Below are positions 38,272-50,922 of a stretch of 64,000 nucleotides of DNA, one piece after another. The notes below the pieces were generated by a model. That model was given only the letters and a program-made list of their open reading frames with translations. It searched no databases and was not told where the DNA came from. Source of the DNA: Karalla daura. Lineage: Eukaryota; Chordata; Actinopteri; Chaetodontiformes; Leiognathidae. Positions within the stretch are counted from its first letter, which is position 1. Each line of letters opens with the position of its first letter. A program made the translations under genes and the position numbers. The stretch is taken from NCBI GenBank assembly GCA_029224185.1, contig CM055189.1, positions 29,009,988-29,073,987 on the forward strand. Direction: 5' to 3'.

Positions 38272-40749
38272 CAATCCCGAGGCCGGCTTTGATCCTGGAG
38301 CTGAGATATTAAAGCTCGCCGAAAGTGAAAAAAACGACCACCCCGGACCTGTCGTTTTGGCCGAGATCCCGACCCCGAGCGAGCGAGCCCAAACCCACCA
38401 TTTGGGGTGTGAGCCGCCTCCGGGGAGGCCCACGCTCACTGGAAAAAGCAATCCCGAGGCCGGCTTTGATCCTGGAGCTGAGATATTAAAGCTCGCCGAA
38501 AGTGAAAAAAACGACCACCCCGGACCTGTCGTTTTGGCCGAGATCCCGACCCCGAGCGAGCGAGCCCAAACCCACCATTTGGGGTGTGAGCCGCCTCCGG
38601 GGTGGCCCACGCTCACTGGAAAAAGCAATCCCGAGGCCGGCTTTGATCCTGGAGCTGAGATATTAAAGCTCGCCGAAAGTGAAAAAAACGACCACCCCGG
38701 ACCTGTCGTTTTGGCCGAGATCCCGACCCCGAGCGAGCGAGCCCAAACCCACCATTTGGGGTGTGAGCCGCCTCCGGGGTGGCCCACGCTCACTGGAAAA
38801 AGCAATCCCGAGGCCGGCTTTGATCCTGGAGCTGAGATATTAAAGCTCGCCGAAAGTGAAAAAAACAACCACCCCGGACCTGTCGTTTTGGCCGAGATCC
38901 CGACCCCGAGCGAGCGGGCACAAACCCACCATTTGGGGTGTGAGCCGCCTCCGGGGTGGCCCACGCTCACTGGAAAAAGCAATCCCGAGGCCGGATTTGA
39001 TCCTGGAGCTGAGATATTAAAGCTCGCCGAAAGTGAAAAAAACGACCACCCCGGACCTGTCGTTTTGGCCGAGATCCCGACCCCGAGCGAGCGAGCCCAA
39101 ACCCACCATTTGGGGTGTGAGCCGCCTCCGGGGTTGCCCACGCTCACTGGAAAAAGCAATCCCGAGGCCGGATTTGATCCTGGAGCTGAGATATTAAAGC
39201 TCGCCGAAAGTGAAAAAAACGACCACCCCGGACCTGTCGTTTTGGCCGAGATCCCGACCCCGAGCGAGCGAGCCCAAACCCACCATTTGGGGTGTGAGCC
39301 GCCTCCGGGGTGGCCCACGCTCACTGGAAAAAGCAATCCCGAGGCCGGCTTTGATCCTGGAGCTGAGATATTAAAGCTCGCCGAAAGTGAAAAAAACGAC
39401 CACCCCGGACCTGTCGTTTTGGCCGAGATCCCGACCCCGAGCGAGCGAGCCCAAACCCACCATTTGGGGTGTGAGCCGCCTCCGGGGTGGCCCACGCTCA
39501 CTGGAAAAAGCAATCCCGAGGCCGGCTTTGATCCTGGAGCTGAGATATTAAAGCTCGCCGAAAGTGAAAAAAACGACCACCCCGGACCTGTCGTTTTGGC
39601 CGAGATCCCGACCCCGAGCGAGCGGGCACAAACCCACCATTTGGGGTGTGAGCCGCCTCCGGGGTGGCCCACGCTCACTGGAAAAAGCAATCCCGAGGCC
39701 GGATTTGATCCTGGAGCTGAGATATTAAAGCTCGCCGAAAGTGAAAAAAACGACCACCCCGGACCTGTCGTTTTGGCCGAGATCCCGACCCCGAGCGAGC
39801 GAGCCCAAACCCACCATTTGGGGTGTGAGCCGCCTCCGGGGTGGCCCACGCTCACTGGAAAAAGCAATCCCGAGGCCGGCTTTGATCCTGGAGCTGAGAT
39901 ATTAAAGCTCGCCGAAAGTGAAAAAAACGACCACCCCGGACCTGTCGTTTTGGCCGAGATCCCGACCCCGAGCGAGCGAGCCCAAACCCACGAATTAGGG
40001 TGTGAGCTGCCTCCGGGGTGGCCCACGCTCACTGGAAAAAGCAATCCCGAGGCCGGATTTGATCCTGGAGCTGAGATATTAAAGCTCGCCGAAAGTGAAA
40101 AAAACGACCACCCCGGACCTGTCGTTTTGGCCGAGATCCCGACCCCGAGCGAGCGAGCCCAAACCCACCATTTGGGGTGTGAGCCGCCTCCGGGGTGGCC
40201 CACGCTCACTGGAAAAAGCAATCCCGAGGCCGGCTTTGATCCTGGAGCTGAGATATTAAAGCTCGCCGAAAGTGAAAAAAACGACCACCCCGGACCTGTC
40301 GTTTTGGCCGAGATCCCGACCCCGAGCGAGCGAGCCCAAACCCACCATTTGGGGTGTGAGCCGCCTCCGGGGTGGCCCACGCTCACTGGAAAAAGCAATC
40401 CCGAGGCCGGATTTGATCCTGGAGCTGAGATATTAAAGCTCGCCGAAAGTGAAAAAAACGACCACCCCGGACCTGTCGTTTTGGCCGAGATCCCGACCCC
40501 GAGCGAGCGAGCCCAAACCCACCATTTGGGGTGTGAGCCGCCTCCGGGGTGGCCCACGCTCACTGGAAAAAGCAATCCCGAGGCCGGATTTGATCCTGGA
40601 GCTGAGATATTAAAGCTCGCCGAAAGTGAAAAAAACGACCACCCCGGACCTGTCGTTTTGGCCGAGATCCCGACCCCGAGCGAGCGAGCCCAAACCCACC
40701 ATTTGGGGTGTGAGCCGCCTCCGGGGTGGCCCACGCTCACTGGAAAAAG
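38272..40749 (+). repeat. 14-monomer higher-order repeat, copy 1 (2478 bp)
   Basis: Starts with the AGG-marker unit (38426). In order it carries AACAACC plus GCGGGCACAAA (about 38867 and 38924), TTG (39135), a second GCGGGCACAAA (about 39625) and CACGAATTAGGG (39991). All of these recur 2478 bp later. Confidence 0.87.
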
Positions 40750-43227
40750 CAATCCCGAGGCCGGCTTTGATCCTGGAGCTGAGATATTAAAGCTCGCCGA
40801 AAGTGAAAAAAACGACCACCCCGGACCTGTCGTTTTGGCCGAGATCCCGACCCCGAGCGAGCGAGCCCAAACCCACCATTTGGGGTGTGAGCCGCCTCCG
40901 GGGAGGCCCACGCTCACTGGAAAAAGCAATCCCGAGGCCGGCTTTGATCCTGGAGCTGAGATATTAAAGCTCGCCGAAAGTGAAAAAAACGACCACCCCG
41001 GACCTGTCGTTTTGGCCGAGATCCCGACCCCGAGCGAGCGAGCCCAAACCCACCATTTGGGGTGTGAGCCGCCTCCGGGGTGGCCCACGCTCACTGGAAA
41101 AAGCAATCCCGAGGCCGGCTTTGATCCTGGAGCTGAGATATTAAAGCTCGCCGAAAGTGAAAAAAACGACCACCCCGGACCTGTCGTTTTGGCCGAGATC
41201 CCGACCCCGAGCGAGCGAGCCCAAACCCACCATTTGGGGTGTGAGCCGCCTCCGGGGTGGCCCACGCTCACTGGAAAAAGCAATCCCGAGGCCGGCTTTG
41301 ATCCTGGAGCTGAGATATTAAAGCTCGCCGAAAGTGAAAAAAACAACCACCCCGGACCTGTCGTTTTGGCCGAGATCCCGACCCCGAGCGAGCGGGCACA
41401 AACCCACCATTTGGGGTGTGAGCCGCCTCCGGGGTGGCCCACGCTCACTGGAAAAAGCAATCCCGAGGCCGGATTTGATCCTGGAGCTGAGATATTAAAG
41501 CTCGCCGAAAGTGAAAAAAACGACCACCCCGGACCTGTCGTTTTGGCCGAGATCCCGACCCCGAGCGAGCGAGCCCAAACCCACCATTTGGGGTGTGAGC
41601 CGCCTCCGGGGTTGCCCACGCTCACTGGAAAAAGCAATCCCGAGGCCGGATTTGATCCTGGAGCTGAGATATTAAAGCTCGCCGAAAGTGAAAAAAACGA
41701 CCACCCCGGACCTGTCGTTTTGGCCGAGATCCCGACCCCGAGCGAGCGAGCCCAAACCCACCATTTGGGGTGTGAGCCGCCTCCGGGGTGGCCCACGCTC
41801 ACTGGAAAAAGCAATCCCGAGGCCGGCTTTGATCCTGGAGCTGAGATATTAAAGCTCGCCGAAAGTGAAAAAAACGACCACCCCGGACCTGTCGTTTTGG
41901 CCGAGATCCCGACCCCGAGCGAGCGAGCCCAAACCCACCATTTGGGGTGTGAGCCGCCTCCGGGGTGGCCCACGCTCACTGGAAAAAGCAATCCCGAGGC
42001 CGGCTTTGATCCTGGAGCTGAGATATTAAAGCTCGCCGAAAGTGAAAAAAACGACCACCCCGGACCTGTCGTTTTGGCCGAGATCCCGACCCCGAGCGAG
42101 CGGGCACAAACCCACCATTTGGGGTGTGAGCCGCCTCCGGGGTGGCCCACGCTCACTGGAAAAAGCAATCCCGAGGCCGGATTTGATCCTGGAGCTGAGA
42201 TATTAAAGCTCGCCGAAAGTGAAAAAAACGACCACCCCGGACCTGTCGTTTTGGCCGAGATCCCGACCCCGAGCGAGCGAGCCCAAACCCACCATTTGGG
42301 GTGTGAGCCGCCTCCGGGGTGGCCCACGCTCACTGGAAAAAGCAATCCCGAGGCCGGCTTTGATCCTGGAGCTGAGATATTAAAGCTCGCCGAAAGTGAA
42401 AAAAACGACCACCCCGGACCTGTCGTTTTGGCCGAGATCCCGACCCCGAGCGAGCGAGCCCAAACCCACGAATTAGGGTGTGAGCTGCCTCCGGGGTGGC
42501 CCACGCTCACTGGAAAAAGCAATCCCGAGGCCGGATTTGATCCTGGAGCTGAGATATTAAAGCTCGCCGAAAGTGAAAAAAACGACCACCCCGGACCTGT
42601 CGTTTTGGCCGAGATCCCGACCCCGAGCGAGCGAGCCCAAACCCACCATTTGGGGTGTGAGCCGCCTCCGGGGTGGCCCACGCTCACTGGAAAAAGCAAT
42701 CCCGAGGCCGGCTTTGATCCTGGAGCTGAGATATTAAAGCTCGCCGAAAGTGAAAAAAACGACCACCCCGGACCTGTCGTTTTGGCCGAGATCCCGACCC
42801 CGAGCGAGCGAGCCCAAACCCACCATTTGGGGTGTGAGCCGCCTCCGGGGTGGCCCACGCTCACTGGAAAAAGCAATCCCGAGGCCGGATTTGATCCTGG
42901 AGCTGAGATATTAAAGCTCGCCGAAAGTGAAAAAAACGACCACCCCGGACCTGTCGTTTTGGCCGAGATCCCGACCCCGAGCGAGCGAGCCCAAACCCAC
43001 CATTTGGGGTGTGAGCCGCCTCCGGGGTGGCCCACGCTCACTGGAAAAAGCAATCCCGAGGCCGGATTTGATCCTGGAGCTGAGATATTAAAGCTCGCCG
43101 AAAGTGAAAAAAACGACCACCCCGGACCTGTCGTTTTGGCCGAGATCCCGACCCCGAGCGAGCGAGCCCAAACCCACCATTTGGGGTGTGAGCCGCCTCC
43201 GGGGTGGCCCACGCTCACTGGAAAAAG
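40750..43227 (+). repeat. 14-monomer higher-order repeat, copy 2 (2478 bp)
   Basis: Markers at 40904 (AGG), about 41344 (AACAACC), 41613 (TTG), about 42103 (GCGGGCACAAA) and 42469 (CACGAATTAGGG). Each is exactly 2478 bp from its partner in copy 1. Confidence 0.87.
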
Positions 43228-45882
43228 CAATCCCGAGGCCGGCTTTGATCCTGGAGCTGAGATATTAAAGCTCGCCGAAAGTGAAAAAAACGACCACCCC
43301 GGACCTGTCGTTTTGGCCGAGATCCCGACCCCGAGCGAGCGAGCCCAAACCCACCATTTGGGGTGTGAGCCGCCTCCGGGGAGGCCCACGCTCACTGGAA
43401 AAAGCAATCCCGAGGCCGGCTTTGATCCTGGAGCTGAGATATTAAAGCTCGCCGAAAGTGAAAAAAACGACCACCCCGGACCTGTCGTTTTGGCCGAGAT
43501 CCCGACCCCGAGCGAGCGAGCCCAAACCCACCATTTGGGGTGTGAGCCGCCTCCGGGGTGGCCCACGCTCACTGGAAAAAGCAATCCCGAGGCCGGCTTT
43601 GATCCTGGAGCTGAGATATTAAAGCTCGCCGAAAGTGAAAAAAACGACCACCCCGGACCTGTCGTTTTGGCCGAGATCCCGACCCCGAGCGAGCGAGCCC
43701 AAACCCACCATTTGGGGTGTGAGCCGCCTCCGGGGTGGCCCACGCTCACTGGAAAAAGCAATCCCGAGGCCGGCTTTGATCCTGGAGCTGAGATATTAAA
43801 GCTCGCCGAAAGTGAAAAAAACAACCACCCCGGACCTGTCGTTTTGGCCGAGATCCCGACCCCGAGCGAGCGGGCACAAACCCACCATTTGGGGTGTGAG
43901 CCGCCTCCGGGGTGGCCCACGCTCACTGGAAAAAGCAATCCCGAGGCCGGATTTGATCCTGGAGCTGAGATATTAAAGCTCGCCGAAAGTGAAAAAAACG
44001 ACCACCCCGGACCTGTCGTTTTGGCCGAGATCCCGACCCCGAGCGAGCGAGCCCAAACCCACCATTTGGGGTGTGAGCCGCCTCCGGGGTTGCCCACGCT
44101 CACTGGAAAAAGCAATCCCGAGGCCGGATTTGATCCTGGAGCTGAGATATTAAAGCTCGCCGAAAGTGAAAAAAACGACCACCCCGGACCTGTCGTTTTG
44201 GCCGAGATCCCGACCCCGAGCGAGCGAGCCCAAACCCACCATTTGGGGTGTGAGCCGCCTCCGGGGTGGCCCACGCTCACTGGAAAAAGCAATCCCGAGG
44301 CCGGCTTTGATCCTGGAGCTGAGATATTAAAGCTCGCCGAAAGTGAAAAAAACGACCACCCCGGACCTGTCGTTTTGGCCGAGATCCCGACCCCGAGCGA
44401 GCGAGCCCAAACCCACCATTTGGGGTGTGAGCCGCCTCCGGGGTGGCCCACGCTCACTGGAAAAAGCAATCCCGAGGCCGGCTTTGATCCTGGAGCTGAG
44501 ATATTAAAGCTCGCCGAAAGTGAAAAAAACGACCACCCCGGACCTGTCGTTTTGGCCGAGATCCCGACCCCGAGCGAGCGAGCCCAAACCCACCATTTGG
44601 GGTGTGAGCCGCCTCCGGGGTGGCCCACGCTCACTGGAAAAAGCAATCCCGAGGCCGGCTTTGATCCTGGAGCTGAGATATTAAAGCTCGCCGAAAGTGA
44701 AAAAAACAACCACCCCGGACCTGTCGTTTTGGCCGAGATCCCGACCCCGAGCGAGCGGGCACAAACCCACCATTTGGGGTGTGAGCCGCCTCCGGGGTGG
44801 CCCACGCTCACTGGAAAAAGCAATCCCGAGGCCGGATTTGATCCTGGAGCTGAGATATTAAAGCTCGCCGAAAGTGAAAAAAACGACCACCCCGGACCTG
44901 TCGTTTTGGCCGAGATCCCGACCCCGAGCGAGCGAGCCCAAACCCACCATTTGGGGTGTGAGCCGCCTCCGGGGTGGCCCACGCTCACTGGAAAAAGCAA
45001 TCCCGAGGCCGGATTTGATCCTGGAGCTGAGATATTAAAGCTCGCCGAAAGTGAAAAAAACGACCACCCCGGACCTGTCGTTTTGGCCGAGATCCCGACC
45101 CCGAGCGAGCGAGCCCAAACCCACGAATTAGGGTGTGAGCTGCCTCCGGGGTGGCCCACGCTCACTGGAAAAAGCAATCCCGAGGCCGGATTTGATCCTG
45201 GAGCTGAGATATTAAAGCTCGCCGAAAGTGAAAAAAACGACCACCCCGGACCTGTCGTTTTGGCCGAGATCCCGACCCCGAGCGAGCGAGCCCAAACCCA
45301 CCATTTGGGGTGTGAGCCGCCTCCGGGGTGGCCCACGCTCACTGGAAAAAGCAATCCCGAGGCCGGCTTTGATCCTGGAGCTGAGATATTAAAGCTCGCC
45401 GAAAGTGAAAAAAACGACCACCCCGGACCTGTCGTTTTGGCCGAGATCCCGACCCCGAGCGAGCGAGCCCAAACCCACCATTTGGGGTGTGAGCCGCCTC
45501 CGGGGTGGCCCACGCTCACTGGAAAAAGCAATCCCGAGGCCGGATTTGATCCTGGAGCTGAGATATTAAAGCTCGCCGAAAGTGAAAAAAACGACCACCC
45601 CGGACCTGTCGTTTTGGCCGAGATCCCGACCCCGAGCGAGCGAGCCCAAACCCACCATTTGGGGTGTGAGCCGTCTCCGGGGTGGCCCACGCTCACTGGA
45701 AAAAGCAATCCCGAGGCCGGATTTGATCCTGGAGCTGAGATATTAAAGCTCGCCGAAAGTGAAAAAAACGACCACCCCGGACCTGTCGTTTTGGCCGAGA
45801 TCCCGACCCCGAGCGAGCGAGCCCAAACCCACCATTTGGGGTGTGAGCCGCCTCCGGGGTGGCCCACGCTCACTGGAAAAAG
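43228..45882 (+). repeat. Higher-order repeat, copy 3 with one extra monomer (15 units, 2655 bp)
   Basis: Markers at 43382 (AGG), about 43823 (AACAACC) and 44091 (TTG) keep the 2478-bp offset. The second GCGGGCACAAA (about 44758) and CACGAATTAGGG (45124) are 2655 bp from their partners. One unit was therefore gained between TTG and GCGGGCACAAA. The second GCGGGCACAAA unit here also carries AACAACC, unlike copies 1 and 2. Confidence 0.83.
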
Positions 45883-46413
45883 CAATCCCGAGGCCGGCTT
45901 TGATCCTGGAGCTGAGATATTAAAGCTCGCCGAAAGTGAAAAAAACGACCACCCCGGACCTGTCGTTTTGGCCGAGATCCCGACCCCGAGCGAGCGAGCC
46001 CAAACCCACCATTTGGGGTGTGAGCCGCCTCCGGGGAGGCCCACGCTCACTGGAAAAAGCAATCCCGAGGCCGGCTTTGATCCTGGAGCTGAGATATTAA
46101 AGCTCGCCGAAAGTGAAAAAAACGACCACCCCGGACCTGTCGTTTTGGCCGAGATCCCGACCCCGAGCGAGCGAGCCCAAACCCACCATTTGGGGTGTGA
46201 GCCGCCTCCGGGGTGGCCCACGCTCACTGGAAAAAGCAATCCCGAGGCCGGCTTTGATCCTGGAGCTGAGATATTAAAGCTCGCCGAAAGTGAAAAAAAC
46301 GACCACCCCGGACCTGTCGTTTTGGCCGAGATCCCGACCCCGAGCGAGCGAGCCCAAACCCACCATTTGGGGTGTGAGCCGCCTCCGGGGTGGCCCACGC
46401 TCACTGGAAAAAG

Positions 46414-46559
46414 CAATCCCGAGGCCGGCTTTGATCCTGGAGCTGAGATATTAAAGCTCGCCGAAAGTGAAAAAAAATCCCGACCCCGAGCGAGCGAGCC
46501 CAAACCCACCATTTGGGGTGTGAGCCGCCTCCGGGGTGGCCCACGCTCACTGGAAAAAG
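46414..46559 (+). repeat. Deleted 146-bp monomer, copy 3
   Basis: Same breakpoint (46476/46477), with the AGG marker at 46037 upstream. The distance from copy 2 is 14840 bp, or 83 full units plus one deleted unit plus the 3 bases inserted at 35199 and about 36560. Confidence 0.93.
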
Positions 46560-47267
46560 CAATCCCGAGGCCGGATTTGATCCTGGAGCTGAGATATTAA
46601 AGCTCGCCGAAAGTGAAAAAAACGACCACCCCGGACCTGTCGTTTTGGCCGAGATCCCGACCCCGAGCGAGCGAGCCCAAACCCACCATTTGGGGTGTGA
46701 GCCGCCTCCGGGGTGGCCCACGCTCACTGGAAAAAGCAATCCCGAGGCCGGCTTTGATCCTGGAGCTGAGATATTAAAGCTCGCCGAAAGTGAAAAAAAC
46801 GACCACCCCGGACCTGTCGTTTTGGCCGAGATCCCGACCCCGAGCGAGCGAGCCCAAACCCACCATTTGGGGTGTGAGCCGCCTCCGGGGTGGCCCACGC
46901 TCACTGGAAAAAGCAATCCCGAGGCCGGCTTTGATCCTGGAGCTGAGATATTAAAGCTCGCCGAAAGTGAAAAAAACGACCACCCCGGACCTGTCGTTTT
47001 GGCCGAGATCCCGACCCCGAGCGAGCAAGCCCAAACCCACCATTTGGGGTGTGAGCCGCCTCCGGGGTGGCCCACGCTCACTGGAAAAAGCAATCCCGAG
47101 GCCGGCTTTGATCCTGGAGCTGAGATATTAAAGCTCGCCGAAAGTGAAAAAAACGACCACCCCGGACCTGTCGTTTTGGCCGAGATCCCGACCCCGAGCG
47201 AGCGAGCCCAAACCCACCATTTGGGGTGTGAGCCGCCTCCGGGGTGGCCCACGCTCACTGGAAAAAG

Positions 47268-47413
47268 CAATCCCGAGGCCGGCTTTGATCCTGGAGCTGA
47301 GATATTAAAGCTCGCCGAAAGTGAAAAAAAATCCCGACCCCGAGCGAGCGAGCCCAAACCCACCATTTGGGGTGTGAGCCGCCTCCGGGGTGGCCCACGC
47401 TCACTGGAAAAAG
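47268..47413 (+). repeat. Deleted 146-bp monomer, copy 4
   Basis: Same breakpoint (47330/47331), only 854 bp after copy 3. It lacks the AGG marker upstream, because it arose inside an 854-bp tandem duplication. Confidence 0.93.
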
Positions 47414-48298
47414 CAATCCCGAGGCCGGATTTGATCCTGGAGCTGAGATATTAAAGCTCGTCGAAAGTGAAAAAAACGACCACCCCGGACCTGTCGTTTT
47501 GGCCGAGATCCCGACCCCGAGCGAGCGAGCCCAAACCCACCATTTGGGGTGTGAGCCGCCTCCGGGGTGGCCCACGCTCACTGGAAAAAGCAATCCCGAG
47601 GCCGGCTTTGATCCTGGAGCTGAGATATTAAAGCTCGCCGAAAGTGAAAAAAACGACCACCCCGGACCTGTCGTTTTGGCCGAGATCCCGACCCCGAGCG
47701 AGCGAGCCCAAACCCACCATTTGGGGTGTGAGCCGCCTCCGGGGTGGCCCACGCTCACTGGAAAAAGCAATCCCGAGGCCGGCTTTGATCCTGGAGCTGA
47801 GATATTAAAGCTCGCCGAAAGTGAAAAAAACGACCACCCCGGACCTGTCGTTTTGGCCGAGATCCCGACCCCGAGCGAGCAAGCCCAAACCCACCATTTG
47901 GGGTGTGAGCCGCCTCCGGGGTGGCCCACGCTCACTGGAAAAAGCAATCCCGAGGCCGGCTTTGATCCTGGAGCTGAGATATTAAAGCTCGCCGAAAGTG
48001 AAAAAAACGACCACCCCGGACCTGTCGTTTTGGCCGAGATCCCGACCCCGAGCGAGCGAGCCCAAACCCACCATTTGGGGTGTGAGCCGCCTCCGGGGTG
48101 GCCCACGCTCACTGGAAAAAGCAATCCCGAGGCCGGCTTTGATCCTGGAGCTGAGATATTAAAGCTCGCCGAAAGTGAAAAAAACAACCACCCCGGACCT
48201 GTCGTTTTGGCCGAGATCCCGACCCCGAGCGAGCGGGCACAAACCCACCATTTGGGGTGTGAGCCGCCTCCGGGGTGGCCCACGCTCACTGGAAAAAG

Positions 48299-50922
48299 CA
48301 ATCCCGAGGCCGGATTTGATCCTGGAGCTGAGATATTAAAGCTCGCCGAAAGTGAAAAAAACGACCACCCCGGACCTGTCGTTTTGGCCGAGATCCCGAC
48401 CCCGAGCGAGCGAGCCCAAACCCACCATTTGGGGTGTGAGCCGCCTCCGGGGTTGCCCACGCTCACTGGAAAAAGCAATCCCGAGGCCGGATTTGATCCT
48501 GGAGCTGAGATATTAAAGCTCGCCGAAAGTGAAAAAAACGACCACCCCGGACCTGTCGTTTTGGCCGAGATCCCGACCCCGAGCGAGCGAGCCCAAACCC
48601 ACCATTTGGGGTGTGAGCCGCCTCCGGGGTGGCCCACGCTCACTGGAAAAAGCAATCCCGAGGCCGGCTTTGATCCTGGAGCTGAGATATTAAAGCTCGC
48701 CAAAAGTGAAAAAAACGACCACCCCGGACCTGTCGTTTTGGCCGAGATCCCGACCCCGAGCGAGCGAGCCCAAACCCACCATTTGGGGTGTGAGCCGCCT
48801 CCGGGGTGGCCCACGCTCACTGGAAAAAGCAATCCCGAGGCCGGCTTTGATCCTGGAGCTGAGATATTAAAGCTCGCCGAAAGTGAAAAAAACGACCACC
48901 CCGGACCTGTCGTTTTGGCCGAGATCCCGACCCCGAGCGAGCGAGCCCAAACCCACCATTTGGGGTGTGAGCCGCCTCCGGGGTGGCCCACGCTCACTGG
49001 AAAAAGCAATCCCGAGGCCGGCTTTGATCCTGGAGCTGAGATATTAAAGCTCGCCGAAAGTGAAAAAAACAACCACCCCGGACCTGTCGTTTTGGCCGAG
49101 ATCCCGACCCCGAGCGAGCGGGCACAAACCCACCATTTGGGGTGTGAGCCGCCTCCGGGGTGGCCCACGCTCACTGGAAAAAGCAATCCCGAGGCCGGAT
49201 TTGATCCTGGAGCTGAGATATTAAAGCTCGCCGAAAGTGAAAAAAACGACCACCCCGGACCTGTCGTTTTGGCCGAGATCCCGACCCCGAGCGAGCGAGC
49301 CCAAACCCACCATTTGGGGTGTGAGCCGCCTCCGGGGTGGCCCACGCTCACTGGAAAAAGCAATCCCGAGGCCGGATTTGATCCTGGAGCTGAGATATTA
49401 AAGCTCGCCGAAAGTGAAAAAAACGACCACCCCGGACCTGTCGTTTTGGCCGAGATCCCGACCCCGAGCGAGCGAGCCCAAACCCACGAATTAAGGTGTG
49501 AGCTGCCTCCGGGGTGGCCCACGCTCACTGGAAAAAGCAATCCCGAGGCCGGATTTGATCCTGGAGCTGAGATATTAAAGCTCGCCGAAAGTGAAAAAAA
49601 CGACCACCCCGGACCTGTCGTTTTGGCCGAGATCCCGACCCCGAGCGAGCGAGCCCAAACCCACCATTTGGGGTGTGAGCCGCCTCCGGGGTGGCCCACG
49701 CTCACTGGAAAAAGCAATCCCGAGGCCGGCTTTGATCCTGGAGCTGAGATATTAAAGCTCGCCGAAAGTGAAAAAAACGACCACCCCGGACCTGTCGTTT
49801 TGGCCGAGATCCCGACCCCGAGCGAGCGAGCCCAAACCCACCATTTGGGGTGTGAGCCGCCTCCGGGGTGGCCCACGCTCACTGGAAAAAGCAATCCCGA
49901 GGCCGGATTTGATCCTGGAGCTGAGATATTAAAGCTCGCCGAAAGTGAAAAAAACGACCACCCCGGACCTGTCGTTTTGGCCGAGATCCCGACCCCGAGC
50001 GAGCGAGCCCAAACCCACCATTTGGGGTGTGAGCCGTCTCCGGGGTGGCCCACGCTCACTGGAAAAAGCAATCCCGAGGCCGGATTTGATCCTGGAGCTG
50101 AGATATTAAAGCTCGCCGAAAGTGAAAAAAACGACCACCCCGGACCTGTCGTTTTGGCCGAGATCCCGACCCCGAGCGAGCGAGCCCAAACCCACCATTT
50201 GGGGTGTGAGCCGCCTCCGGGGTGGCCCACGCTCACTGGAAAAAGCAATCCCGAGGCCGGCTTTGATCCTGGAGCTGAGATATTAAAGCTCGCCGAAAGT
50301 GAAAAAAACGACCACCCCGGACCTGTCGTTTTGGCCGAGATCCCGACCCCGAGCGAGCGAGCCCAAACCCACCATTTGGGGTGTGAGCCGCCTCCGGGGA
50401 GGCCCACGCTCACTGGAAAAAGCAATCCCGAGGCCGGCTTTGATCCTGGAGCTGAGATATTAAAGCTCGCCGAAAGTGAAAAAAACGACCACCCCGGACC
50501 TGTCGTTTTGGCCGAGATCCCGACCCCGAGCGAGCGAGCCCAAACCCACCATTTGGGGTGTGAGCCGCCTCCGGGGTGGCCCACGCTCACTGGAAAAAGC
50601 AATCCCGAGGCCGGCTTTGATCCTGGAGCTGAGATATTAAAGCTCGCCGAAAGTGAAAAAAACGACCACCCCGGACCTGTCGTTTTGGCCGAGATCCCGA
50701 CCCCGAGCGAGCGAGCCCAAACCCACCATTTGGGGTGTGAGCCGCCTCCGGGGTGGCCCACGCTCACTGGAAAAAGCAATCCCGAGGCCGGCTTTGATCC
50801 TGGAGCTGAGATATTAAAGCTCGCCGAAAGTGAAAAAAAATCCCGACCCCGAGCGAGCGAGCCCAAACCCACCATTTGGGGTGTGAGCCGCCTCCGGGGT
50901 GGCCCACGCTCACTGGAAAAAG
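48299..50922 (+). repeat. Segment duplicated 4925 bp downstream, copy 1
   Basis: Markers shared at constant offset 4925 with 53224-55847: TTG 48454/53379; the rare GCCAAAAGTG 48702/53627; CACGAATTA 49487/54412; GCCGTCTCC 50037/54962; AGG 50400/55325; and the deleted monomer. A private A at 49494 (TTAAGG) distinguishes this copy. The upstream limit is set by AACAACC near 48186, which has no partner at 53111. Confidence 0.85.
50777..50922 (+). repeat. Deleted 146-bp monomer, copy 5
   Basis: Same breakpoint (50839/50840). Upstream are the GCCGTCTCC marker at 50037 and the AGG marker at 50400. Confidence 0.93.

Larger units (their letters stand above)
46414..48121 (+). repeat. 854-bp tandem duplication (46414-47267 and 47268-48121)
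   Basis: Each half is a deleted monomer plus four full monomers. Both halves carry a change found nowhere else that I saw, GAGCAAGCC at 47027 and 47881, exactly 854 bp apart. The second half alone has T at 47461 (CTCGTCGAAAG). A shared private variant plus one new difference indicates a very recent event. Confidence 0.88.
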
